DNA of 64,000 bases from Propionicimonas sp. (GTDB taxonomy: Bacteria > Actinomycetota > Actinomycetes > Propionibacteriales > Propionibacteriaceae): the NCBI RefSeq assembly GCF_029975155.1, contig NZ_JARKPQ010000108.1:1-64000 (forward strand). The letters are read 5' to 3'. Each line of letters starts with the position of its first letter. Position 1 is the first letter of the stretch. This document shows, in pieces, positions 41,479-49,238 of the stretch. The notes below the pieces were generated by a model. It saw only the letters and a program-made list of their open reading frames with translations. It was not told where the DNA came from and searched no databases. Both the position numbers and the translations under genes were made by a program.

Positions 41479-42300
41479 TCAGGACAGCAGGTCGAGAACG
41501 GTGCGGCCCACCCCGTCCGCGTCGTTGCCCGGCACGACCCCGAAGCCGGCGCTCAGCAGGCTGCGGTGGCCGTTGGCGACCACATACCCGCGTCCGGCCC
41601 AGGCCAACATCGCCCGGTCGTTGGGCATGTCGCCGAACGCCACCACGTCGGCGGCGCTGATGCCCAGCTCACCACACAGCTCGGCGAGCGTACTGGCCTT
41701 GGTCACCCCGGGCGCGCTGATCTCCAGCAGCCCGTAGTGGCTGCCGATGAAGGAGTGGGTGAGCGTGAGCCGCTCCGCGACCACGTCGACGGCGAGGTCG
41801 GCGAGCCGGTCGCTGTCCAGCTCGCGAGAGTAGCCCAGCAGCTTGATCACCGGGCCCACCCGTCCGGCCACCTCGGCCAGGTCGTCGGCCACCGCGCCGG
41901 CCGAGGCGCGCTCGACGGACGGGCAGGCCGCCTCGCAGGCGAAGCCGGTCGGCGTCTCGAAGCCGAAGGTGATCCCGGGAATCCGGGCGCGGAGCGCGGC
42001 GGCGACCTCCAGCGCGACCGCGGCGTCGAGCGGGAAGCTGCGCACGATGGTCCGGGTCGCGAGGTCGAACACCGCGCCGCCGTTGCTGACGATCACCTTG
42101 GAGTGGGCCTCGGCGAGGTCGTCCAGCACGTCCAGCCAGCGCAGTGGCCGTCCGGTGGCGATCACGAAGGGGATGCCGAGTTCCGCGGCCCGGCGCGCGG
42201 CGGCGAGGTTGGTGGGGGAGACGCGGTGGTCGGGGTCGAGGAACGTCCCGTCCAGGTCGGTGGCGATCAGCCGTGGCCGGCCGGCCGGCGTGGTGGTCAC
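41479..42300 (-). CDS. HAD-IIB family phosphatase (Cof-like)
   Basis: A 273-residue HAD hydrolase. Motif I DLDGTFLD has catalytic Asp15 and Asp17; motif II is FVIATGRP (~45), a Lys motif III lies in GVTKASTL (~205), and motif IV is AFGDMPND (~224). The inserted C2b cap is in the middle. Such enzymes dephosphorylate sugar phosphates, flavin nucleotides or similar; the substrate is not evident. The GTG 42300 overlaps the stop of the upstream membrane protein (GTGA). Confidence 0.88.
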   Translation of the reverse strand: MTTTPAGRPRLIATDLDGTFLDPDHRVSPTNLAAARRAAELGIPFVIATGRPLRWLDVLDDLAEAHSKVIVSNGGAVFDLATRTIVRSFPLDAAVALEVAAALRARIPGITFGFETPTGFACEAACPSVERASAGAVADDLAEVAGRVGPVIKLLGYSRELDSDRLADLAVDVVAERLTLTHSFIGSHYGLLEISAPGVTKASTLAELCGELGISAADVVAFGDMPNDRAMLAWAGRGYVVANGHRSLLSAGFGVVPGNDADGVGRTVLDLLS

Positions 42301-43175
42301 AGTCGCGAGTTCGGCGTGGGAGAGCCCGGGCCGGACGGCGAGCCGGACGCCGGTGAGGGCGACCCCGACTGCGGCGAGGGCGAACCCGACGACGGGGACG
42401 GCGATCCCGACTGCGGGGACGGCGAACCCGACGACGGCGACGGTGACCCCGACTGCGGGGACGGCGAGGAGGACGGGGGCGAGCCCGACCCGCTCGTGGG
42501 CACCGGGGGCGGCGGCGAGACCTGCGGCGCCTGCTGGAAGATGAGGATCGCGATCAGCACGGCGAGTGCGGCCAGCAGCAGCATCAGCAGCCACGACGCC
42601 AGGATCGACAGGACGCCGGCCCGATCGTGCCGGCCGGGCCAGGGCAGGGGCCACAGCTTGGCGATGCCCGGTGCGGTCCGGTCGATCCAGTGCAACTGGT
42701 AGTCGGGCCCGGCCGGCGCTCCCTGCAGCGGCAGTCCGTCGAGCGAGACCTCCGCGAGGATGCGCGACGCCTCCGCGACCGAACCCGGCGTGGCGTCGTA
42801 GGCCAGGGCGACCCACGGGGTGGCGGGGATGTCCTCGCCGATGGCCGGGTCGTCGGAGGCGCCGTCGGCGTAGCGGCCGCCGAGCCGCCCGGAGTCCTGG
42901 CCGTGCCCGCCCCGCGCCAGCACGGTGTCGATGTGCAGCTGGTTGATCGTGCCGGCGAACCGCTCCCTGGCGCCCGCGTCCAGCGCCGCCCCTTCGGACA
43001 GCAGGATCAGCATCGCCGGCGTGTTCGCCTGGTCGTGGCCGACGTACGCGACCCCGGCCGCCGCCACCGCCAGCCGCGCGTCCAGCCAGTAGTCGCCGAC
43101 CTTCGGCGGGTCGGATGGCAACAGCGGCGCCAGCAGGGGCGGCTGGCCGTCCTGCGGGGGTTCAGCTGTGCTCAT
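42297..43175 (-). CDS. Membrane protein with Ser/Pro/Gly repeat tail
   Basis: A 292-residue protein. The N-terminal ~200 residues are a soluble domain (VGDYWLDARLAVAAAGVAYVG, then ALAYDATPGSVAEASRILAE). A single membrane segment follows (~212-235, ILASWLLMLLLAALAVLIAI). The last ~65 residues are a 14-residue repeat, SPSPQSGSPSPSSG, present about three times, probably an extended extracellular stalk. The topology is therefore N-inside. No family is recognised. It is translationally coupled to the HAD phosphatase gene. Confidence 0.7.
   Translation of the reverse strand: MSTAEPPQDGQPPLLAPLLPSDPPKVGDYWLDARLAVAAAGVAYVGHDQANTPAMLILLSEGAALDAGARERFAGTINQLHIDTVLARGGHGQDSGRLGGRYADGASDDPAIGEDIPATPWVALAYDATPGSVAEASRILAEVSLDGLPLQGAPAGPDYQLHWIDRTAPGIAKLWPLPWPGRHDRAGVLSILASWLLMLLLAALAVLIAILIFQQAPQVSPPPPVPTSGSGSPPSSSPSPQSGSPSPSSGSPSPQSGSPSPSSGSPSPQSGSPSPASGSPSGPGSPTPNSRL
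42340..42475. repeat. 42-bp tandem coding repeat
   Basis: Repeating ACTGCGGGGACGGCGA / CCCGACGACGGCGACGG units encode the SPSPQSG/SPSPSSG tail of the neighbouring membrane protein. Confidence 0.75.
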
Positions 43176-43226
43176 CTCGTCCCATCGTGAGGCGGACCCC
43201 CATTGTGCCCCAGCCCCCAACCCCCC

Positions 43227-43318
43227 TGAACAGAAAGGGGACGGGTCCCTTATCGTTCACTTTCCACCAACGGAGGGTGAAGAGTGGACGGGAAAGGACC
43301 CGTCCCCTTTTCTGTTCA
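43227..43318. repeat. Large hairpin-forming repeat, possible MITE/REP
   Basis: Arms 43227-43251 (TGAACAGAAAGGGGACGGGT...) and 43294-43318 are reverse complements with one-base bulges, enclosing about 42 nt that itself contains GTTCACTTTCCACC. AACAG-A-GGGACGGGTCC hairpins of this type resemble mobile palindromes found in many phyla. It occupies most of the gap 43176-43416 between divergent genes; the promoter of the moxR operon must lie within or after it. Confidence 0.75.
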
Positions 43319-43416
43319 CCGGCTCGGGACGCGGGGGCCGGTTCACAGGGCGCGCACAGTGTCGGACGGTATCGTTGGCGCACCGCCATGGTGTCCCTGA
43401 CCGCAGGAGAGAGCGC

Positions 43417-44502
43417 GTGACCGACCCGACCCAGCCCAGCGCTGCGACCGTCCCCACTTCGGCGCAGCCGGCGAAACCCGACGCAGCGCGCGCGGCCAAG
43501 GTTCTCGGCGAGGCGATCGCGCAGGTGCAACGCGTGATCGTGGGCCAGGAGCACATGGTCGAGCAGCTGATGGTGGCCCTGCTCGCGAAGGGGCACTGCC
43601 TGCTCGAAGGCGTCCCCGGTGTGGCGAAGACCCTTGCCGTACGCAGTTTCGCCACTGTGGTGGGCGGTGACTTCGCCCGCATCCAGTTCACGCCCGACCT
43701 GGTCCCGTCCGACATCGTCGGCACCCGGATCTACTCCGCGCGGCAGGAGAAGTTCGACATCGCGCTCGGCCCGGTGTTCGTGAACTTCGTGCTGGCGGAC
43801 GAGATCAACCGGGCGCCGGCCAAGGTGCAGTCCGCGATGCTGGAGCTGATGGCGGAGAAGCAGGTGTCCATCGGCGGCACCACCTACCCCGTGCCGCAGC
43901 CGTTCATCGTGATCGCCACCGAGAACCCGATCGAGTCCGAGGGCGTCTACCCGCTCCCGGAGGCGCAGCGCGACCGCTTCCTGCTGAAGGTCGACGTGCC
44001 GTATCCGCGTGGCAACGAGGAGTTCGAGATCCTGCGCCGGATGAGCGTGCGGCCGCCGACGGCCAACCAGGTGCTGAACCCCGAGGTGGTGCTCGAACTG
44101 CAGGAGCAGGCCTCGAACGTGTTCGTGCACAACCTCGTCGCGGAGTACATCGTCCGGCTGGTGCTCGCCACCCGGACGCCGGAGGAGTTCGGCATGCCCG
44201 ACCTCACCTCCGTGATCCAGGTGGGCTGCAGCCCCCGCGCCACCCTCGGCCTGGTCGCCGCGGCCCGTGCGCTCGCCCTGATCCACGGCCGCGACTACGT
44301 GCTGCCCACCGATGTCCAGGCCGTCGCCAGGGACGTGATGAGCCACCGCCTCGTGCTGGGCTTCGACGCCGTCGCCGACAACATCACCCCCGCCCAGGTG
44401 ATCGAGCGGATCATCGCCATGGTGCCGCCGCCCACGCCGGTGTGGAACAGCCAGCAGCGGCAGGTCCCGGCGGGGCAGCACAGCTTCGTCCCGCAGTCGT
44501 AG
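43417..44502 (+). CDS. moxR: MoxR-family AAA+ ATPase
   Basis: A 361-residue AAA+ protein: Walker A LLEGVPGVAKT (~63-73), Walker B NFVLADEINRAP (~125), sensor IVIATENPIESEG and Arg-finger region PEAQRDRF. A GGAGAG lies before the GTG start. MoxR ATPases act as chaperones for neighbouring VWA proteins. It is first in a four-gene run MoxR-DUF58-VWA-VWA, the same order as in mycobacteria. Role in the cell envelope or protein complex maturation is inferred from the family. Confidence 0.92.
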   Translation: MTDPTQPSAATVPTSAQPAKPDAARAAKVLGEAIAQVQRVIVGQEHMVEQLMVALLAKGHCLLEGVPGVAKTLAVRSFATVVGGDFARIQFTPDLVPSDIVGTRIYSARQEKFDIALGPVFVNFVLADEINRAPAKVQSAMLELMAEKQVSIGGTTYPVPQPFIVIATENPIESEGVYPLPEAQRDRFLLKVDVPYPRGNEEFEILRRMSVRPPTANQVLNPEVVLELQEQASNVFVHNLVAEYIVRLVLATRTPEEFGMPDLTSVIQVGCSPRATLGLVAAARALALIHGRDYVLPTDVQAVARDVMSHRLVLGFDAVADNITPAQVIERIIAMVPPPTPVWNSQQRQVPAGQHSFVPQS

Positions 44503-44508
44503 GCGAGC

Positions 44509-45558
44509 GTGTCGGTACAGCCCGGTTTCGCCCCACCGCCCGAGGACCTCGGTGCGGTGGCGTCGGTGCTGCGCGAGCCCACGTCCGCAACGATCCCGCT
44601 GCATCGGCTGGCCCCCGAGGCCGCGCTGCGCCGGCTGGAGCTGACCGTCGTCCGCCGGCTGGAGGGCTTCCTGCACGGCGACCACCAGGGCCTGCTGCCG
44701 GGGCCGGGTTCCGAGCTGAACGACGCCAGGGCGTACGTGCCGGGGCAGGACGACGTCCGCAAGATCGACTGGGCGGTGACCGCGCGCACGACCGTGCCGC
44801 ACGTCCGGGACACCATCGCCGACCGCGAGCTGGAGATCTGGGCGCTGCTCGACGTCACCCCGTCCATGAACTGGGGGACGGAGGGCGTGACCAAGCGCGA
44901 CCTCGGCATCGCGGCGATCGCCACCATTGGGTTCCTCAGCCAGCGGATGGGCGACCGGTTCGGCGGGCTGATCATGCGTCCGGACATGATCAAGCGCCTG
45001 CCCGCGCAGTCCGGACGGACGGCGCTGTACGCGCTGCTGCGCCGGATGCTGACCGAGCCGATCGTCTCCGACCACACCACCGGGCCGTACTCGCTGGCCG
45101 CGGGCATCCAGCGGATGGCCCGCACCGAGCGGCGCCGGGGCATGCGGCTGGTGGTCTCCGACTTCCTCACCCCCGGCGACTTCGAGCTCGACCCGAACGT
45201 GGAGCCGGAGTGGGAGCGGCCGATGCGGCAGCTCGCCGTCCGCAACCAGGTGCTGGCGGTGGAAGTGGTCGACCGGCACGAGGTGGAGTTCGCCGACGTC
45301 GGCGACCTGCTGATCCGCGATCCGGAGACCGATTTCGAGCGCTACGTGAACACCTCCGACGACGCCGCCCGCGAGCGGATGGACGCGGCCACCGCGGCCC
45401 AGCGGGAGCGGATCCGGGTGGCGCTGCGCCGGGCCGGGGCCGCGCACATCCAGTTGCGTACCGACAGAGACTGGGTGCATGACATCGCCCGCTTCGTGCT
45501 CGCATACCGGCGCACCGCCAGCATGCTGCACCAGCCGCCGGCGGGGGTGAGCAAGTGA
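44509..45558 (+). CDS. DUF58 domain protein with VWA-like fold
   Basis: A 349-residue protein. The DUF58 signature DDVRKIDWAVTARTTVPHVRD lies at ~83-102 as PGQDDVRKIDWAV, followed by LLDVTPSMNWGT, the degenerate MIDAS motif. It begins 6 nt after moxR. Partners of this type are thought to be client or adaptor of MoxR together with VWA membrane proteins. No signal peptide is seen, so it should be cytoplasmic. Confidence 0.88.
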   Translation: MSVQPGFAPPPEDLGAVASVLREPTSATIPLHRLAPEAALRRLELTVVRRLEGFLHGDHQGLLPGPGSELNDARAYVPGQDDVRKIDWAVTARTTVPHVRDTIADRELEIWALLDVTPSMNWGTEGVTKRDLGIAAIATIGFLSQRMGDRFGGLIMRPDMIKRLPAQSGRTALYALLRRMLTEPIVSDHTTGPYSLAAGIQRMARTERRRGMRLVVSDFLTPGDFELDPNVEPEWERPMRQLAVRNQVLAVEVVDRHEVEFADVGDLLIRDPETDFERYVNTSDDAARERMDAATAAQRERIRVALRRAGAAHIQLRTDRDWVHDIARFVLAYRRTASMLHQPPAGVSK

Positions 45559-45598
45559 CCCCGCACTCGCTGGGCGAGCCCTTCCTGGAGGTGGCCCG

Positions 45599-46558
45599 AT
45601 GACCTGGCCGCCGACCTTCCTCGCGCCCGAGCGCCTGTGGATCCTGGTCGTGGTGCCGCTGCTGATCGCGGGCTACGTCTACCTGGTGCTGCGCAAGAAG
45701 AAGACCGGGATGCGGTTCACCAACACCGCGGTGCTGGCCCGCGTGGTGCCCAAGCAGTCGCAGTGGCGCCGGCACCTGGCGGTCGCGCTGTCGCTGGCCG
45801 CACTGGTGGCGCTGAGCTTCGCGTGGGCGCGGCCCAACGGCATCGAGATGGTGCCGCGGGAGCGGGCGACGGTGGTGCTGGTGATCGACATCTCGCAGTC
45901 GATGCAGGCTACCGATGTGCGGCCGACCAGGCTGGACGCGGCCAAGGAGGCCGCGCTGACCTTCGTCCGCGCGCTGCCCGCGCAGTACAACATCGCCGTC
46001 GTCGGGCTGTCGGGGAACCCGTCCGTCCGGCTGCCACCGACCACGGACCGCGTCCAGGCGCAGCAGGCGATCAACAGCCTGAAGCTGCAGGACTCGACCG
46101 CTGTCGGCGAGTCGGTCTACGCCGCGCTGAACGCCCTGCAACTGGCTCCGAAGGGCACCGACTCGACGCCGGCTCCCGGCGCGATCGTGCTGCTCTCCGA
46201 CGGTCAGAACACCGCCGGACGGGCGCCCGCCCAGGCGGCGGCGGAGGCCAAGAAGCAGAACGTGCCCATCTACACGATCGCCTACGGCACCGACAACGGC
46301 TATGTCGACCTGGACGGCAAGCGCGAGCGCGTCCCACCGGACAAGGAGCTGCTGGCCAGCATCTCGCAGGCCTCCGGCGGGCAGACGTTCTCCGCGGAGA
46401 ACCTGGACCAACTGAACAAGGTCTACAACAACATCCGCAGTGAGGTCGGCCAGACGCCGACCAAGAAGGAGACCACGGCGCTGTGGGCCGGCTACGGCCT
46501 GGCGTTCGCAGTGGTGGCGGCCCTGGCCGCGGTCTCGCTGGGAGCGAGGTGGCCCTGA
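45599..46558 (+). CDS. Membrane-anchored VWA domain protein, first of two
   Basis: A 319-residue BatA-like protein: two N-terminal membrane segments (~12-30 and ~60-80), the VWA domain (~95-285) with MIDAS residues in VIDISQSMQATD (~101), T in NSLKLQDSTAVGES and D in LLSDGQNTAG, and a C-terminal membrane helix (~295-315). GGAGG lies 8 nt before the ATG. It is a close paralogue of the next gene, same length and layout. The MIDAS residues look functional for Mg2+/Ca2+ binding. Partner of MoxR/DUF58. Confidence 0.9.
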   Translation: MTWPPTFLAPERLWILVVVPLLIAGYVYLVLRKKKTGMRFTNTAVLARVVPKQSQWRRHLAVALSLAALVALSFAWARPNGIEMVPRERATVVLVIDISQSMQATDVRPTRLDAAKEAALTFVRALPAQYNIAVVGLSGNPSVRLPPTTDRVQAQQAINSLKLQDSTAVGESVYAALNALQLAPKGTDSTPAPGAIVLLSDGQNTAGRAPAQAAAEAKKQNVPIYTIAYGTDNGYVDLDGKRERVPPDKELLASISQASGGQTFSAENLDQLNKVYNNIRSEVGQTPTKKETTALWAGYGLAFAVVAALAAVSLGARWP

Positions 46559-47517
46559 TGTTCGACCTGGAATTCATGCGTCCCGAGCGGCTGTGGTGGC
46601 TGGCGATGATCCCGCTGCTGGTCGGGCTGTACGTGTTCCTGCTGTGGCGCCGCCGACGGAAGTCGCGCCCGCACGCGATCACCAACCTCGAGCGGGTGCT
46701 GCCGAAGCAGCAGGCCTGGAAGCGGCACGTTGCCGTCGGTGCTGCGGTGCTGGCCCTGGCTGCCCTGAACGTGGCGTTCGCGCAGCCGAAGGGCGAGGTG
46801 GAGGTGCCGCGGGAGCGGGCGACGGTCGTTCTGGCGATGGACGTCTCGCGGTCGATGCTGGCCGGCGACGTGAGCCCGAACCGCCTGATCGCCGCGAAGG
46901 CGGCCGCCCAGGACTTCCTGGAGATGATCCCGGCCGGCTTCAACGTCTCGTTGGTGAGCTTCGCGGGGTACGCGACCATCCTGGTGCCGCCGACAACCGA
47001 CCGCGGGGTGGTCTCCGCGTCTATCGAGAGCCTCGAGGTGGCACCGTCCACGGCGATCGGCGAGGGCATCTACTCCTCGCTGGACGCGATCGCCCAGGCG
47101 CCGCCGGACCCGGACGATCCCGATCGGGTCGCTCCCGGCGCGATCGTCCTGCTCAGCGACGGCTACAGCAATCTGCCCCGGCCGTCCGACCAGGCCGCGC
47201 GCGAGGCGAAGAAGCAGGGCATCCCCATCTACACGATCGCCTACGGGACGCCGAACGGCTATGTCGAGACGGACGGCCGCCGCGAGCCCGTGCCCTACAA
47301 CCCCGCCGAGCTCTCCCAGATCGCCCGGCTCTCCGGCGGAAAGGCGTTCACCGCCGGCTCCGAGGGTGAGCTGAAGCAGGTGTACTCCTCGATCGCCCGT
47401 CAGGTCGGCTACATGAAGGTCGACCAGGAGGTCACCGAGGCCTACGCCGGCTTCGCCCTGGCCTTCGCCGTCCTCGCCGCGATCGCCGTGATCTCGCTCG
47501 GCGCCCGCTGGCCGTAG
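46558..47517 (+). CDS. Membrane-anchored VWA domain protein, second of two
   Basis: A 319-residue paralogue of the preceding gene, with the same order: membrane helices (~13-30, ~60-78), VWA domain with MIDAS AMDVSRSMLAGD (~100), TTDRG, and LLSDGYSNL, plus a terminal helix ending SLGARWP, identical to the end of its neighbour. The ATG shares one base with the previous stop. The pair arose by tandem duplication and then diverged, which suggests a heterodimeric membrane complex. Confidence 0.9.
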   Translation: MFDLEFMRPERLWWLAMIPLLVGLYVFLLWRRRRKSRPHAITNLERVLPKQQAWKRHVAVGAAVLALAALNVAFAQPKGEVEVPRERATVVLAMDVSRSMLAGDVSPNRLIAAKAAAQDFLEMIPAGFNVSLVSFAGYATILVPPTTDRGVVSASIESLEVAPSTAIGEGIYSSLDAIAQAPPDPDDPDRVAPGAIVLLSDGYSNLPRPSDQAAREAKKQGIPIYTIAYGTPNGYVETDGRREPVPYNPAELSQIARLSGGKAFTAGSEGELKQVYSSIARQVGYMKVDQEVTEAYAGFALAFAVLAAIAVISLGARWP

Positions 47518-47531
47518 CCCGTTCACCGAAC

Positions 47532-47586
47532 GGTCCCTGAGGAGCGGTCGCGGCGAGGGACGAGCCGCGGCCGTGTCACGAAGGGC
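47532..47586. repeat. Dispersed repeat, CCCTGAGGAGC/TCACGAAGGG family, copy 4
   Basis: GGTCCCTGAGGAGCGG ... GAGGGACGAGCC ... GTGTCACGAAGGG, in the 184-nt gap after the VWA genes. Further on, GGGAGGATCCGC (47594-47605) and GCGGATCCTCCC (47658-47669) form a separate inverted pair with a 52-nt spacer. Confidence 0.75.
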
Positions 47587-47701
47587 TGGGGTTGGGAGGA
47601 TCCGCGCTGTCGACGGCTTTGGGGGAGCTGTTGCGGCGTGGTGGTGTCATCGATGGGGCGGATCCTCCCCGGCGTGGGTCGGGTTGCCCCTCGTGATGCG
47701 G

Positions 47702-48397
47702 TCAGGTTCGGGCGCCGAAGATCGCCGTCCCGATCCGTACCTCGGTTGCGCCGTGCGCGATCGCCAGCTCGAAGTCGCCGGACATGCCCATCGACAGGTC
47801 GTCGTAGCGCTGGCCCTCCACCGCGGCGTCCCGCAGTCGGCGCTGGGCGTCCACCACGCGATCGAAGCAGGCGCTCACCAACGTGGGGTCGGACGAGGGC
47901 AGCGCGAGGGTCATCAGACCGCGGACGCGGAGGGCGTCGAACGGCGTCAGCGCGCGGGCGAAGCCGACCACGCCGTCCGGCGACAGGCCGGACTTGGAGG
48001 CCTCACCGGAGGAGTTCACCTGGATGAGCACGTCGAGCTGGCGTCCCTCGGCCTGCAGCCGACGGTCGAGTTCCGCGGCGAGCGCCAGCGAGTCGAGCGC
48101 CTGGAACTCGGCCGCGAACCGCGCCACAAGCCTCGCCTTGTTCGACTGCAGATGGCCGATCATCACCCACTCCAGGCCGGGGACGGCCGCCAACTCGCGC
48201 GCCTTGGCGAGCCCTTCCTGCGCCTTGTTCTCCCCGAATCGAGTGCAGCCCCCGGCGTGGGCGGCGAGCACGTCCGCGGCGGGACGGGTCTTGCTCACCG
48301 GCAGCAGCCGCACCGAGCCGGGAGCCCTCCCGGCCGCGATGCAGGCGGCGTCGATGCGACCGCGGACGGCCGCGAGGTTCGCCGCGATCTGCTCCAT
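47702..48397 (-). CDS. Pyridoxal-phosphate homeostasis protein (YggS/PLPBP family)
   Basis: A 231-residue TIM-barrel protein that binds PLP without catalysing a reaction. The PLP-binding Lys36 is in LLPVSKTRPA, and the family motifs HLQSNKAR (~82-90), SGEASKSGL (~130), GLMTL and SMGMSGDFELAI are all present. It maintains vitamin B6 balance. It is usually linked to cell-division genes (ftsZ-sepF) in Gram-positives; here it is alone, so it may be a second copy. Confidence 0.92.
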   Translation of the reverse strand: MEQIAANLAAVRGRIDAACIAAGRAPGSVRLLPVSKTRPAADVLAAHAGGCTRFGENKAQEGLAKARELAAVPGLEWVMIGHLQSNKARLVARFAAEFQALDSLALAAELDRRLQAEGRQLDVLIQVNSSGEASKSGLSPDGVVGFARALTPFDALRVRGLMTLALPSSDPTLVSACFDRVVDAQRRLRDAAVEGQRYDDLSMGMSGDFELAIAHGATEVRIGTAIFGART

Positions 48398-48420
48398 GCC
48401 CCAAGCTAATCAGGTCCGGC

Positions 48421-48521
48421 CCGTCCCGCCGCGCCCCGTCCCGCCGCGCCTCGCCCAAAGGCTGCCGAAACCGGCGGAAGCTGCCGAAGGTTCGGCAGCC
48501 GGAGCAACTTTCGGCAGCTTC
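48421..48521. repeat. Tandem and nested inverted repeats before DUF3145 gene
   Basis: CCGTCCCGCCGCGCC occurs twice (48421-48450). Then GAAGCTGCCGAA (48477-48488) pairs perfectly with TTCGGCAGCTTC (48510-48521), while the inner GCTGCCGAA can also pair with the adjacent TTCGGCAGC, giving alternative hairpins. They separate the divergent PLP-protein and DUF3145 genes. Confidence 0.65.
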
Positions 48522-48669
48522 TGCGTGGGGGAGCCGGGGGCGAGGGTGGGCGGTGCGCGTCGGCGGTCGGGCCGGGAGGCTGGTACGGACGTGACGGGTG
48601 GTGCAGAATGGTGCCGTCCCCGAGGGGCTGAGGTGGCTGGGGAAGGCACATCTCAGTGAAGGGGGACCG

Positions 48670-49167
48670 ATGTCCAGCACGCGCGGGGTCATCCTGATCC
48701 ATTCCGCGCCCGCAGCGCTACGCCCACATCTCGAGTGGGCGGTCGGTGCTGTCCTCGGGGCACCCACCGAGTTCACCTGGTCGACCCAGCCGGCGGAGCC
48801 GCGCAGCCTGCGCGCCGAATACCCCTGGCACGCCTCGGTCGGAACCGGCGCCCAGCTGGCCAGCGCGCTGCGCGGCTGCGAGCGCGCCCGCTTCGAGGTG
48901 ACCGAGGAGCCGTCCGCCGGGCACGAGGGCATGCGCTGGGCGTACACGCCGCGGCTGGGCGTCTTCGCCGCGGCCATCGGTGTGCACGGCGACATCATGA
49001 TCCACGAGGACCGGCTCAAGCAGGCCATCCTCGCCGATGCACTCGGTCGCCAGCCCCTCGCCGAGGGCGTGGCCGAACTGCTGGGCGCGCGGTGGGACGC
49101 CGAACTGGAGGCCTTCCGGCACGCCGGCGAAGGGGCCCCCGTCCGCTGGCTCTACCAGGTCGGCTGA
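48670..49167 (+). CDS. DUF3145 family protein
   Basis: A 165-residue protein that matches the actinobacteria-specific DUF3145 family: RGVILIHSAPAALRPHLEWA at the start, AEYPWHASVGTGAQLASAL, and DIMIHEDRLKQAILADA. Function is unknown. GAAGGGGG precedes ATG 48670. In many actinobacteria it lies by the fatty-acid synthesis cluster, as here, where it converges on fabF. Confidence 0.85.
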   Translation: MSSTRGVILIHSAPAALRPHLEWAVGAVLGAPTEFTWSTQPAEPRSLRAEYPWHASVGTGAQLASALRGCERARFEVTEEPSAGHEGMRWAYTPRLGVFAAAIGVHGDIMIHEDRLKQAILADALGRQPLAEGVAELLGARWDAELEAFRHAGEGAPVRWLYQVG

Positions 49168-49181
49168 ACAGGGGGCGGACG

Positions 49182-49229
49182 GCCCTTCGTGACGCCCCGC
49201 TCGTTCCTCGCGGTGCTTCTCAGGGACCG
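49182..49229. repeat. Dispersed repeat, CCCTTCGTGACG family, copy 5
   Basis: GCCCTTCGTGACGCCCC, CTCGTTCCTCGCGG and GCTTCTCAGGGACCGG between the convergent DUF3145 and fabF genes. Confidence 0.75.
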
Positions 49230-49238
49230 GACGGGCGC

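Noticed and set aside
43162..45531. A 789-codon open frame on the minus strand
   Set aside because: Antisense to moxR and the DUF58 gene, with His/Arg-rich composition and no motif.
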